A stretch of DNA of 45,629 nucleotides, taken from NCBI GenBank assembly GCA_009731375.1, contig BJOX01000065.1, forward strand, positions 363,320 through 408,948. Reading direction: 5' to 3'. A program made the position numbers and the translations under genes. Origin of the DNA: Paulinella micropora. Lineage: Eukaryota > Cercozoa > Imbricatea > Euglyphida. Below are positions 25,746-26,450 of the stretch, piece after piece (position 1 is the first letter of the stretch; every line of letters begins with the position of its first letter). The notes beneath the pieces are model-generated. The model searched no databases. It worked only from the letters and a program-made list of their open reading frames with translations, and was not told the DNA's origin.

Positions 25746-25989
25746 TTCCTCACCGCGATAGCCCAATGGTCAAGTTCAACACCAACTGGGACCTGTCGCC
25801 AGTTCGATTCCCGTCGGTGCCAGTATTTTCAAAGTATGTTCTCTTTGAAAGTATTTGTCTGTCGTGAAGTGTTGGAGCTGCCTTGCGGGGTTAGTGAGTA
25901 GAGCTTATCGGTCAAATCTTCGTACTCCCCTCGTGGGTGAGACGATGGAGGCGCATGTACAGAAATGTATCAGCCACTGACAGAAGCAC

Positions 25990-26055
<66 letters not shown>

Positions 26056-26450
26056 CACTACTTAGCTCAATTAGGGGCTTATTCCACATTTTCTTTGCAA
26101 TCTTTTCGACAAATCACTTGCGATTTAGTGTCAAGAGTTCGTTTAGAACAAGACCCCTGAATGTGATACAAGTTTGTATTCGCACAGCACAAACACGGCA
26201 CAAAATATCAAGGTCAAGTCAAAGTCAGTAATATTGTGCTTTGTGGTTGCAGCAGGCTCTCTGGGGCGATCGCATGGATGACCTGCCCGACCCTCGCACA
26301 CCCAACTATCCTCCACCTCGCTCACCCAACTATCCTCCTCCTCATTTTCGTCGCCTTCCTCCGCCACCGCCCCCTCCTCTTCCTCCGCACCCTCAATCCT
26401 CGTCCGACGGACCTTCAGAACCACGCCGAAAAAAGCAAAGAAGGAGCTGA
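329..26450 (+). CDS. GTPase-OTU-PIN multidomain gene (whole gene, 5' partial, about 33 exons)
   Basis: Proposed single gene; exons are listed separately. About 5.96 kb of coding sequence gives about 1,980 residues. Domain order: N-terminal helical region; P-loop GTPase (GAVKSGKS, then DTPGLGS about 320 residues later); acidic linker and CxxC...CxxC module; about 550 residues of mostly helical, charged sequence; OTU protease (DGNCFFHAF, later NHFQAL); PIN nuclease (VFDTD, later ILVSDDMDLRIKA); proline-rich tail with RRKKQRR before TGA. The unity of the gene rests on phase continuity: from exon 16 to the stop every junction keeps frame, and OTU and PIN start in the same exon. The GTPase resembles dynamin-like or NUGGC/SLIP-GC-type proteins by motif layout, which is inference. 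OTU proteins cleave ubiquitin chains and PIN domains cut RNA, so a role in ubiquitin or RNA control, perhaps defence, is possible but unproven. Ambiguous joins: exons 4/5, 13/14, 15/16 and 22/23. No promoter or start codon was identified. Confidence 0.75.
454..1148 (+). other. Intron with short CA-rich tracts
   Basis: Non-coding sequence with ACAC-rich stretches near 600-640 and 740-770. No other element recognised. Confidence 0.5.
1149..1243 (+). CDS. Exon 2
   Basis: Acceptor CTACACAG ends at 1148 and donor GTACGC starts at 1244. The translation ends SAQFKKIVETINEIIKA, a clear amphipathic helix. Incoming phase 1, outgoing phase 0, consistent with both neighbours. Confidence 0.75.
1404..1526 (+). 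CDS. Exon 3 (charged, proline-rich linker)
   Basis: Acceptor TTGACAG ends at 1403 and donor GTGATC starts at 1527. It encodes 41 residues in phase 0: an acidic start, a proline cluster (EQPLPPPRK), then a helix ending KQLNDVAK. Likely a linker ahead of the GTPase domain. Confidence 0.75.
1527..2261 (+). other. Intron, nothing recognised except (TGTA)n
   Basis: AT-rich intron sequence with a short ATGT repeat at about 2216-2244 just before the acceptor. No mobile element or conserved reading frame found. Confidence 0.5.
2262..2330 (+). CDS. Exon 4
   Basis: Acceptor TTGTATAG and donor GTCAGA bound 23 codons in phase 0 (DLYNFLNGASLP and onward). A short helix-forming segment before the P-loop. 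Confidence 0.7.
2756..2776 (+). CDS. Exon 5, micro-exon (start uncertain)
   Basis: Reads TDNSSYQ with donor GTGGAT at 2777. Using acceptor GGACAG at 2755 keeps phase 0 with exon 4. A stronger-looking acceptor at 2723 (GGCAG) would give a 53-nt exon in the same reading frame but would not match exon 4's outgoing phase. Confidence 0.45.
2888..2914 (+). CDS. Exon 6, first half of the GTPase P-loop
   Basis: 27-nt exon between acceptor TTGCAG (to 2887) and donor GTCAGT (2915). It encodes KIRAAIIGA, a beta-strand ending in the first Gly of the Walker A motif. Exon 7 continues in frame with VKSGKS, completing GxxxxGKS. The exact fit of strand plus motif across the splice is strong evidence for both exons. 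Confidence 0.85.
2943..3586. repeat. Long (CTA)n array with CTG-rich blocks
   Basis: About 640 bp of almost uninterrupted trinucleotide units, chiefly CTA, with CTG runs near 3199-3224 and 3293-3312 and at 3549-3579, plus CGA, CCT and TTC variants. Open in several frames as homopolymeric amino-acid runs. Confidence 0.95.
3744..3978. repeat. (CTA)n followed by (TTA)n microsatellite
   Basis: Pure CTA units to about 3810, then ATT/TTA units with a few ATC and ATG variants to 3978, where a SINE fragment begins. Confidence 0.95.
3979..4147 (+). mobile_element. tRNA-derived SINE, 3' fragment (copy B) with ATT tail
   Basis: 3' half of the SINE, from TGTTGGAACTGCC to AGAGAAGCACT at 4104, then an imperfect ATT tail to 4147. 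The tRNA-like head is absent and replaced by a TTA array. It ends only a few bases before the acceptor of exon 7, so the tail forms part of the 3' splice region. Confidence 0.75.
4152..4307 (+). CDS. Exon 7, second half of the GTPase P-loop
   Basis: Acceptor GTGTAG ends at 4151 and donor GTCATA starts at 4308. 52 codons in phase 0 open with VKSGKSFLANLL, completing the Walker A motif GAVKSGKS with exon 6; Lys and Ser bind phosphate and Mg in this family. The rest is helical and acidic (LEGLREVCDENDLR). Confidence 0.9.
4310..4540. repeat. CATA/CA/TA-rich simple repeat
   Basis: Low-complexity stretch of ACATAC, CACA and TATA units ending in a pure TA run just before the repeat at 4541. Confidence 0.85.
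4541..4712 (+). mobile_element. SINE-like element, family 2 (copy 1)
   Basis: Starts AGGGAGTACATAGG and ends GCAATTGGCAGACGATAC, followed by a CATA/TA tail. A second full copy is at 6384-6548 and a 3' fragment at 25640-25713. The last 50 bases resemble the 3' core of the tRNA-headed SINE. No clear A or B box seen. Confidence 0.65.
4713..4783. repeat. CATA/TA microsatellite tail of family 2 copy 1
   Basis: CATA units merging into TA repeats, occupying the place where other copies of this family carry ATT repeats. Confidence 0.8.
5072..5243 (+). CDS. Exon 8 (GTPase domain insertion)
   Basis: Acceptor GATCAG ends at 5071. The open, lysine-rich translation (TNDWTTIFKKFGGKVHF) is host-like. Donor GTCACA at 5244 gives phase 1 and joins exon 9 in frame; a nearer donor at 5225 would not keep phase. 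Lies between the G1 and G3 motifs. Confidence 0.7.
5244..5740 (+). other. Intron, nothing recognised
   Basis: T-rich intron sequence without recognisable repeats or reading frames. Confidence 0.5.
5741..5889 (+). CDS. Exon 9 (GTPase domain insertion)
   Basis: Acceptor TTGGTAG ends at 5740 and donor GTATGT starts at 5890. It reads KPLWVPAEDNSDSTTLFTQW, then IAHLLIVFR, a likely buried strand. Phase 1 in, phase 0 out. Confidence 0.75.
6111..6133. repeat. Poly-T tract
   Basis: 23-base T run upstream of the exon 10 acceptor. It may serve as an over-long polypyrimidine tract. Confidence 0.85.
6176..6291 (+). CDS. Exon 10
   Basis: Acceptor GTCGCAG ends at 6175 and donor GTATAC starts at 6292. The translation is DWHDYLRWLLQNQRGDYTKV and onward with no stop, aromatic-rich. 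Phase 0 in, phase 2 out. Confidence 0.75.
6318..6383. repeat. (ATT)n microsatellite
   Basis: Pure ATT repeat immediately before family 2 copy 2. Confidence 0.95.
6384..6548 (+). mobile_element. SINE-like element, family 2 (copy 2)
   Basis: Same start (AGGGAGTACATAGG) and end as the copy at 4541, with small internal deletions, followed by ATT units instead of CATA. Full-length alignment of the two copies defines the family as roughly 165-170 bp. Confidence 0.7.
6557..6620. repeat. (ATT)n microsatellite linking two SINEs
   Basis: ATT array forming the tail of family 2 copy 2. The next SINE begins directly after a short TACTATTACTACT variant. Confidence 0.9.
6621..6863 (+). mobile_element. tRNA-derived SINE, subfamily b (copy D), full length
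   Basis: The head starts CCTCACCGCGATTGCCCAGTGG, containing an A-box-like element, followed by a B-box-like AGTTCGATTCC and CGGTGCC. The body has the subfamily b form (GGAGCTGCCTTGCGGGGGTTG) and ends AGAGAAGCACT before an ATT tail. Confidence 0.8.
6864..6970. repeat. (ATT)n microsatellite linking two SINEs
   Basis: Imperfect then perfect ATT repeat: tail of copy D and insertion context of copy E. Confidence 0.9.
6971..7202 (+). mobile_element. tRNA-derived SINE, subfamily a (copy E), full length
   Basis: Starts GGACACCGTG, with TAGCCCAGTGG (A box) and AGTTCGATTCC (B box). The 3' arm CGGTGCC can pair with the 5' GGCACCG-like end, as in a tRNA acceptor stem, and is followed by A-CCA. The body is about 150 bp and ends AGAGAAGCACT. 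Consistent with RNA polymerase III transcription of a tRNA-derived SINE. Confidence 0.85.
7203..7273. repeat. (ATT)n tail of SINE copy E
   Basis: ATT repeat with two ACT variants. Unique intron sequence follows. Confidence 0.95.
7705..7741 (+). CDS. Exon 11, short exon
   Basis: Acceptor TTTGCAG ends at 7704 and donor GTAGGG starts at 7742. It encodes QAFLQYPFLLTL after a split Lys codon. Both phases match exons 10 and 12. A longer stop-free frame here (ASFFAVSFFVNVG) is the alternative reading and does not keep phase. Confidence 0.6.
7878..7925 (+). CDS. Exon 12, short exon
   Basis: Acceptor CTCCTGCAG ends at 7877 and donor GTAGTC starts at 7926. 16 codons in phase 0 read LKHVLPMSMKSFAVLC. 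It fits exons 11 and 13 in phase. Confidence 0.6.
7988..8021 (+). CDS. Exon 13, short exon
   Basis: Acceptor TTTTTAG ends at 7987 and donor GTAGAT starts at 8022. Reads VELHPLVAKQL then one base of a Gly codon. Confidence 0.6.
8090..8193. repeat. (TAG)n then (TTG)n microsatellite
   Basis: About 23 TAG units to about 8160 followed by TTG units to 8193, within an intron. Confidence 0.95.
8327..8392 (+). CDS. Exon 14 (start uncertain)
   Basis: Donor GTACGT at 8393 is strong and the frame reads LMLDRVYLRDMQNTFHSKK. The outgoing single G completes a Gly codon with exon 15. The start is uncertain: an AAG acceptor at 8326 keeps phase with exon 13, while the stronger CAG at 8321 does not. A stop-free stretch at 8244-8320 may be an extra exon. 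Confidence 0.65.
8531..8632 (+). CDS. Exon 15 (end uncertain)
   Basis: Acceptor TTCAGCAG ends at 8530. Reads FGQKSLFGRTHKTLLEFTV and onward. The GTGG-rich end offers donors at 8626, 8630 and 8633; the last two leave phase 1 and match exon 16. The next exon is 5.4 kb away across a repeat-filled intron with two gaps, so a missing exon cannot be excluded. Confidence 0.65.
8766..8860. repeat. (ATT)n microsatellite
   Basis: ATT array with two GTT variants, directly upstream of repeat family 3. Confidence 0.95.
8862..9379 (+). mobile_element. SINE-like element, family 3
   Basis: About 520 bp between an ATT array and a TA array. The 5' part has three copies of a 25-bp unit starting CGAGGCTATGT at 8925, 8950 and 8975. 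The 3' end (GATGGAGGCGCATGGCCC, then CTCAGCCATGACAGA) matches the 3' core of the tRNA-headed SINE. Only one copy is in the window, so its 5' boundary is provisional. Confidence 0.55.
9380..9551. repeat. (TA)n then (ATT)n microsatellite
   Basis: TA repeats to about 9432, then ATT with a T-run, ending where a truncated SINE begins. Confidence 0.95.
9552..9734 (+). mobile_element. tRNA-derived SINE, subfamily a (copy F), 5' truncated
   Basis: Begins inside the tRNA-like head at the B box (CCAGTTCGATTCC) and runs to the normal 3' end. The A box is missing, replaced by an ATT array. Confidence 0.8.
9735..9880. repeat. (ATT)n/(ATC)n array linking two SINEs
   Basis: ATT repeat with an internal block of nine or so ATC units, tail of copy F. 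Copy G starts at its end. Confidence 0.95.
9881..10125 (+). mobile_element. tRNA-derived SINE, subfamily b (copy G), full length
   Basis: Starts CCTCACCGCGATAGCCCAG like copy D. The A and B boxes are intact, followed by the subfamily b body. The 3' end is slightly changed (TTTGCCACTGAGAAGCAC). Confidence 0.8.
10126..10171. repeat. (ATT)n array linking two SINEs
   Basis: Pure ATT units between copies G and H. Confidence 0.95.
10172..10404 (+). mobile_element. tRNA-derived SINE, subfamily a (copy H), full length
   Basis: Nearly identical to copy E (GGACACCGTGATAGCCCAG start, CGGTGCCACCA, AGAGAAGCACT end). The high similarity among subfamily a copies suggests recent activity. Confidence 0.85.
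10405..10471. repeat. (ATT)n tail of SINE copy H
   Basis: Pure ATT repeat that ends at CCCTGAAAGGTGTTGG, the same junction as at 12678. Confidence 0.95.
10771..10851. repeat. Poly-T run leading into an assembly gap
   Basis: About 80 consecutive T residues up to the gap at 10853. The far side begins with A-rich sequence. The length is unlikely to be accurate. Confidence 0.85.
10853..10979. other. Assembly gap (N)
   Basis: Run of 127 N residues between a poly-T and an A-rich end. Confidence 1.
11569..11985 (+). repeat. Three tandem copies of a ~136-bp unit containing a hairpin
   Basis: Units begin at the CACCAGGAGGAGTTAGAG-type motif near 11569, 11703 and 11840. Each holds a palindromic core with ATGCTC and GAGCAT arms. 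The core of unit 2 is the exact reverse complement of that in unit 1. Confidence 0.75.
12184..12236. repeat. (ATT)n microsatellite
   Basis: Pure ATT array directly before SINE copy I. Confidence 0.95.
12237..12505 (+). mobile_element. tRNA-derived SINE, subfamily a (copy I), with 37-bp duplication
   Basis: Full-length copy with the usual A and B boxes and 3' end. The segment CCAGTATTTTCATTGAACAT plus flanks occurs twice, at 12310 and 12347, a 37-bp direct duplication not present in the other copies. Confidence 0.85.
12506..12677. repeat. (ATT)n tail of SINE copy I
   Basis: Long ATT array with TTTTATT and ATC variants, ending at the same CCCTGAAAGGTGTTGG junction as the tail at 10405-10471. 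Confidence 0.95.
12678..13300 (+). repeat. Tandem repeat, three ~174-186 bp units
   Basis: The motif CGGAATAAATCATGGTTTGT recurs at 12781, 12955 and 13141. Each unit carries the AGGAGGAGTTGGGAGCTCAT, CTAGCCCCAGACTCGAT and TTTGCGTTAGGGGAGTGTCC segments in the same order. Non-coding; stops occur in all frames. Confidence 0.8.
13301..13868 (+). repeat. Tandem repeat, 130-140 bp GC-rich units
   Basis: CGTTCTGGTCGCGGGTGGCA recurs at 13411, 13541, 13681 and 13821 (spacing 130, 140, 140). The last units, from 13621 and 13761, look identical over their length. The array runs into a 10-N gap, so the copy number is uncertain. Reading frames on both strands here come from the repeat. Confidence 0.85.
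13869..13878. other. Assembly gap (10 N)
   Basis: Ten N residues between the 140-bp tandem array and an ATT array: a scaffold join of unknown real size. Confidence 1.
13879..13930. repeat. (ATT)n microsatellite
   Basis: ATT array right after the gap. Confidence 0.9.
14058..14153 (+). CDS. Exon 16 (GTPase domain, before G3)
   Basis: Donor GTAAGT at 14154 is a perfect consensus. Four AG acceptors spaced nine bases apart (ending 14057, 14066, 14075 and 14084) give the same reading frame, so the exact start is a choice. Reads RCIIKTTTLYVPLNLLK. Thr residues here could include the switch I Thr, which is inference. Confidence 0.75.
14154..14225 (+). other. 72-nt intron, frame-neutral and stop-free
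   Basis: GTAAGT...CTGTCAG. Its length is divisible by three with no stop in the reading frame, so retention would insert 24 residues immediately before the DTPG strand. Confidence 0.7.
14226..14299 (+). CDS. Exon 17, GTPase G3 motif
   Basis: Encodes GLILGDTPGLGSDN and then EYQATLDA. DTPG at 14243-14254 is the Walker B/G3 motif of P-loop GTPases, preceded by the expected hydrophobic strand. The donor is GTGAAG at 14300; the open frame runs on only to a stop at 14324-14326. Confidence 0.85.
14432..14555 (+). CDS. Exon 18 (GTPase domain)
   Basis: Acceptor ATGTTAG ends at 14431 and donor GTCATT starts at 14556. Begins AHVVIVNSIDSVHIREQ, the strand and helix typical after G3 in dynamin-like GTPases. 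Ends SDK plus one base; with exon 19 this forms DKGD, a possible degenerate G4 (N/TKxD) motif. Confidence 0.85.
14610..15517 (+). CDS. Exon 19 (end of GTPase domain, acidic linker, zinc module)
   Basis: Large 908-nt exon between acceptor TTGTAGCAG and donor GTATAT; the TA repeat follows at once. It encodes DEPRRHLVFNVNFE (probable last G-domain strand), then a helical segment, a serine/aspartate-rich acidic run, a globular helical stretch, a Pro/Asn linker, and CEKCKTIKLQHEF...WCLKCEGFQ. The two CxxC pairs (15401-15412 and 15494-15505) look like a zinc-binding module. The linker SNPNPDPKPN is encoded by telomere-like CCCTAA units. Confidence 0.85.
15342..15370 (+). repeat. Interstitial telomere-like (CCCTAA) repeat inside an exon
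   Basis: About five units (CTAACCCTAACCCTGACCCT and onward) within exon 19, translated as a Pro/Asn/Asp linker. Two units carry single-base changes. Confidence 0.75.
15518..15625. repeat. (TA)n microsatellite at the exon 19 donor
   Basis: The TA repeat begins within the donor site itself (CAG|GTATATATA) and extends about 105 bp. Translation through it gives a Tyr/Ile run, which is not real coding. Confidence 0.95.
15707..15802 (+). CDS. Exon 20 (helical region)
   Basis: Acceptor ATTGCGCAG and donor GTCAGG bound 32 codons in phase 0. The sequence KDEIVQKELDKLLQEVKAG has heptad character, likely coiled coil or dynamin-like stalk. Confidence 0.85.
15970..16122 (+). CDS. Exon 21 (helical region)
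   Basis: Acceptor ACATTAG and donor GTATCT bound 51 codons in phase 0, highly charged and helical (KKDLERSMQSLRTRMQDFL). The donor runs into a CT repeat. Confidence 0.85.
16125..16157. repeat. (CT)n microsatellite
   Basis: CT dinucleotide run right after the exon 21 donor, followed by a short TAT/ATT stretch. Confidence 0.9.
16258..16267. other. Assembly gap (10 N) after a poly-G run
   Basis: Ten N residues preceded by a G homopolymer at 16242-16256. Confidence 1.
16277..16371 (+). CDS. Exon 22 (helical region)
   Basis: Acceptor CGTTGTAG ends at 16276. Reads EKHFHDEGFDEKIRVRKKGE and onward. Donor GTGTAG at 16372 leaves phase 2, which fits exon 23; a donor at 16370 would leave phase 0 and break it. 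Confidence 0.75.
16372..16653 (+). other. Short intron, nothing recognised
   Basis: T- and GTT-rich intron sequence with no element recognised. Confidence 0.5.
16654..16756 (+). CDS. Exon 23
   Basis: Acceptor TAAACAG and donor GTAATC. Reads KYLSPHQRGEHKDFNLTKKV and then a helix ending DAARKK. Phase 2 in, phase 0 out. Confidence 0.8.
16977..17164. repeat. Poly-G tract with internal assembly gap (N 16996-17120)
   Basis: 19 G on the left and 44 G on the right of 125 N. Such long G runs are rare in nature and commonly reflect sequencing or assembly failure on difficult DNA. Confidence 0.9.
17350..17645. repeat. (CTT)n polypyrimidine tract
   Basis: About 295 bp of CTT units with TTTCTT, CCT and GTT variants, almost purely pyrimidine on the plus strand, placed about 115 bp before exon 24. 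The minus-strand Glu/Lys/Arg frame is a by-product. Confidence 0.9.
17761..17989 (+). CDS. Exon 24 (helical region)
   Basis: Acceptor TTTGTGTCAG and donor GTAAGT, both strong. 76 codons, long amphipathic helices (SKLQEQVEKLVLDKLREKL). Phase 0 in, phase 1 out. Confidence 0.9.
17990..18309 (+). other. Intron, nothing recognised
   Basis: Unique intron sequence; no repeats or reading frames of note. Confidence 0.5.
18310..18439 (+). CDS. Exon 25 (helical region)
   Basis: Acceptor TTTGTGCAG and donor GTAGCT. Reads LMASKLTDNLDQIIQDFVVV and ends KKN plus TG, completing a Trp codon with exon 26. The donor's TAG is an in-frame stop if the intron is retained. Confidence 0.85.
18611..18719 (+). CDS. 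Exon 26 (helical region)
   Basis: Acceptor CACACTAG and donor GTCCGT. Reads TTKTTVRQCILTFIMRKLFG, then DPEREDLLERLQELE. Phases match both neighbours. Confidence 0.85.
18720..19190 (+). other. Intron, nothing recognised
   Basis: Unique intron sequence without identified elements. Confidence 0.5.
19191..19496 (+). CDS. Exon 27 (helical region, coiled coil)
   Basis: Acceptor CCGCTCAG and donor GTATGT bound 102 codons in phase 0. Two helices and then a Glu/Lys/Gln-rich coiled-coil stretch (KEIERQEEFKIAERGKLEKQ). Confidence 0.9.
19629..20786. mobile_element. Decayed Tc1/mariner-type element(s) with ~150-190 bp inverted arms
   Basis: The left end (CAGGGGTGGTTAAAAG, CATACATCAACCCTATCTCTC) and the right end, read in reverse complement, match well. 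TA lies next to both ends, as expected for the TA target of Tc1/mariner. Two further arms occur inside, at about 20187-20370 (minus) and 20430-20575 (plus), so the block looks like two elements side by side or a nested pair. A transposase remnant lies at 19990-20160 on the minus strand. Confidence 0.65.
19990..20160 (-). pseudogene. Tc1/mariner transposase C-terminal remnant
   Basis: Minus-strand frame reads PPKSADLNPIEHV, the hallmark around the third catalytic acidic residue of Tc1-like transposases (usually PPxSPDLNPIExxW), then after stop codons TIPELKRRLLKIW. Stops fall where Trp is usual, and the rest of the transposase is missing. Inactive fossil. Confidence 0.7.
20797..21197 (+). CDS. 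Exon 28 (helical region before OTU)
   Basis: Acceptor ACACACAG and donor GTACTC. 133 codons plus two bases, with helices (MALQKLDQDLAKRVGELKSI) and a basic patch (NKKKRETRP). Phase 2 out pairs with one base of exon 29 to give Arg. Confidence 0.9.
21415..21715. repeat. (TAG)n microsatellite
   Basis: About 300 bp of TAG units broken by TACTA variants, ending in a GCA/CAG block. Confidence 0.95.
21952..21983. repeat. (GT)n microsatellite
   Basis: 16 GT units, 45 bp before exon 29. Confidence 0.9.
22029..22865 (+). CDS. Exon 29: OTU protease domain and start of PIN domain
   Basis: Acceptor TTTATAG and donor GTACGC. After a helical lead and an 11-residue duplicated KEKK motif comes the OTU fold: AVYDLEAFDTQADGNCFFHAF has the catalytic Asp (22294) and Cys (22303). 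The helix ACGWIRERYADSV, the strand VYACNILIWS, and finally NHFQAL with the catalytic His (22690) follow. All three OTU motifs are present and spaced as in about 130-residue OTU domains, so an active ubiquitin-type cysteine protease is likely. A Lys/Pro linker leads to PLCLVFDTDAACNWAL, the first PIN strand with Asp at 22810 and 22816. OTU and PIN are thus fused within one exon. Confidence 0.92.
22162..22227 (+). repeat. 33-bp in-frame tandem duplication in exon 29
   Basis: Two identical copies of a 33-bp unit (ATATTCAAGGCTTCTCAAAA and onward), each encoding IFKASQKKEKK, just before the OTU domain. Confidence 0.95.
22919..22950. repeat. (CT)n microsatellite
   Basis: CT dinucleotide run in the intron after exon 29. 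Confidence 0.9.
23054..23206 (+). CDS. Exon 30 (PIN domain insertion, basic)
   Basis: Acceptor GTGCGCAG and donor GTAACA. Reads RDIQKKRKNRDADNQKKRNN, then a Pro/His-rich stretch and VLNYCKGRDEWGRHIKR. Very basic; may contact nucleic acid or serve as a nuclear signal. Contains a 33-bp tandem duplication. Phase 2 in and out. Confidence 0.85.
23065..23130 (+). repeat. 33-bp in-frame tandem duplication in exon 30
   Basis: Two near-identical 33-bp units (CAGAAGAAACGAAAGAACCG and onward) encoding QKKRKNRDADN and QKKRNNRDAHP. Same unit length as the unrelated duplication in exon 29. Confidence 0.9.
23207..23946 (+). other. Intron with (GAT)n and pentanucleotide repeats
   Basis: GAT units at 23239-23278, then about 270 bp (23395-23665) of ATTAC/ATATC-type pentamers. 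The remainder is unique. Confidence 0.75.
23395..23665. repeat. Pentanucleotide repeat domain (TTACA / TATCA)
   Basis: Blocks of ACATT and ATATC pentamers with drift between the two forms (TTACA, GACAT, TATCA). Very AT-rich. Confidence 0.85.
23947..24425 (+). CDS. Exon 31: PIN nuclease domain core
   Basis: Acceptor GTGTGTAG and donor GTACCT. Contains PWYIVEDWLK (typical second acidic site), a long Lys/Asp loop, then ALINDGIIRLTVSAKL and ILVSDDMDLRIKAENDSY, matching the PIN signature of (N)D...L..A then vvLvTxDxnLrxkA. Acidic residues are at 23963, 24254, 24320, 24323 and 24329. Resembles the eukaryotic PIN domains of SMG6 or Swt1 type. A consensus-like donor GTAAGC at 24314 lies inside the exon; its use would truncate the active site. 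Confidence 0.85.
24500..24769 (+). mobile_element. SINE-like element, family 5 (tentative)
   Basis: Single copy. Its 3' end (AGGACGCCTATGGCCTTCTG, GGCTACGCGACG) resembles the 3' cores of families 2 and 3 and is followed by a CTAT tail. The 5' boundary is not determined. Confidence 0.4.
24770..24829. repeat. (CTAT)n microsatellite
   Basis: About 14 CTAT units, 24 bp before the exon 32 acceptor. Confidence 0.95.
24853..24986 (+). CDS. Exon 32 (end of PIN region)
   Basis: Acceptor CTAAACAG and donor GTCTTG. Reads SVERIQSALDDLWEEALRET, then PYAFERNKRVGDQYREHF. Helical, following the last PIN strand. Phase 1 in, phase 0 out. Confidence 0.85.
25086..25226. repeat. (ATT)n microsatellite
   Basis: ATT array with ATC and AAT variants directly upstream of SINE copy J. 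Confidence 0.95.
25227..25327 (+). mobile_element. tRNA-derived SINE, subfamily a (copy J), cut by gap
   Basis: Head and first body bases identical to copies H and I (A box, B box, CGGTGCCACCA) up to CATACCGGTCT, where the N gap begins. Confidence 0.8.
25328..25639. other. Assembly gap (312 N)
   Basis: Gap between a SINE head and a family 2 fragment, consistent with assembly breaking on repeats. Confidence 1.
25640..25715 (+). mobile_element. SINE-like element, family 2, 3' fragment (copy 3)
   Basis: Matches the last 75 bp of the copies at 4541 and 6384, followed by ATT and then SINE subfamily b, the same order as at 6384-6863. Confidence 0.75.
25716..25747. repeat. (ATT)n microsatellite linking two SINEs
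   Basis: Short ATT array between family 2 copy 3 and SINE copy K. Confidence 0.9.
25748..25990 (+). mobile_element. tRNA-derived SINE, subfamily b (copy K), full length
   Basis: Starts CCTCACCGCGATAGCCCAATGG, with an intact B box and the subfamily b body. The 3' end is slightly shortened (CACTGACAGAAGCACT). Confidence 0.8.
25991..26055. repeat. (ATT)n tail of SINE copy K
   Basis: Pure ATT array. Confidence 0.95.
26253..26450 (+). CDS. Exon 33: proline-rich, basic C-terminus with stop
   Basis: Acceptor GGTTGCAG ends at 26252; a second, NAGNAG-type site at 26255 would drop one Gln. Encodes QALWGDRMDDLPDPR, two NYPPPR/H repeats, a polyproline run (RRLPPPPPPPLPP), then EPRRKKQRRS and TGA at 26448-26450. 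The polyproline may bind SH3 or WW domains and the basic end looks like a nuclear localisation signal; both are inferences. Confidence 0.85.
   Translation, partial: QALWGDRMDDLPDPRTPNYPPPRSPNYPPPHFRRLPPPPPPPLPPHPQSSSDGPSEPRRKKQRRS

Larger units (their letters stand above)
24987..26252 (+). other. Last intron, SINE-filled, with a 312-N gap
   Basis: ATT array, SINE copy J cut by the gap at 25328-25639, family 2 fragment, ATT array, SINE copy K, ATT array, then about 200 bp unique. An exon could be hidden in the gap, although exons 32 and 33 join in phase. Confidence 0.7.
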
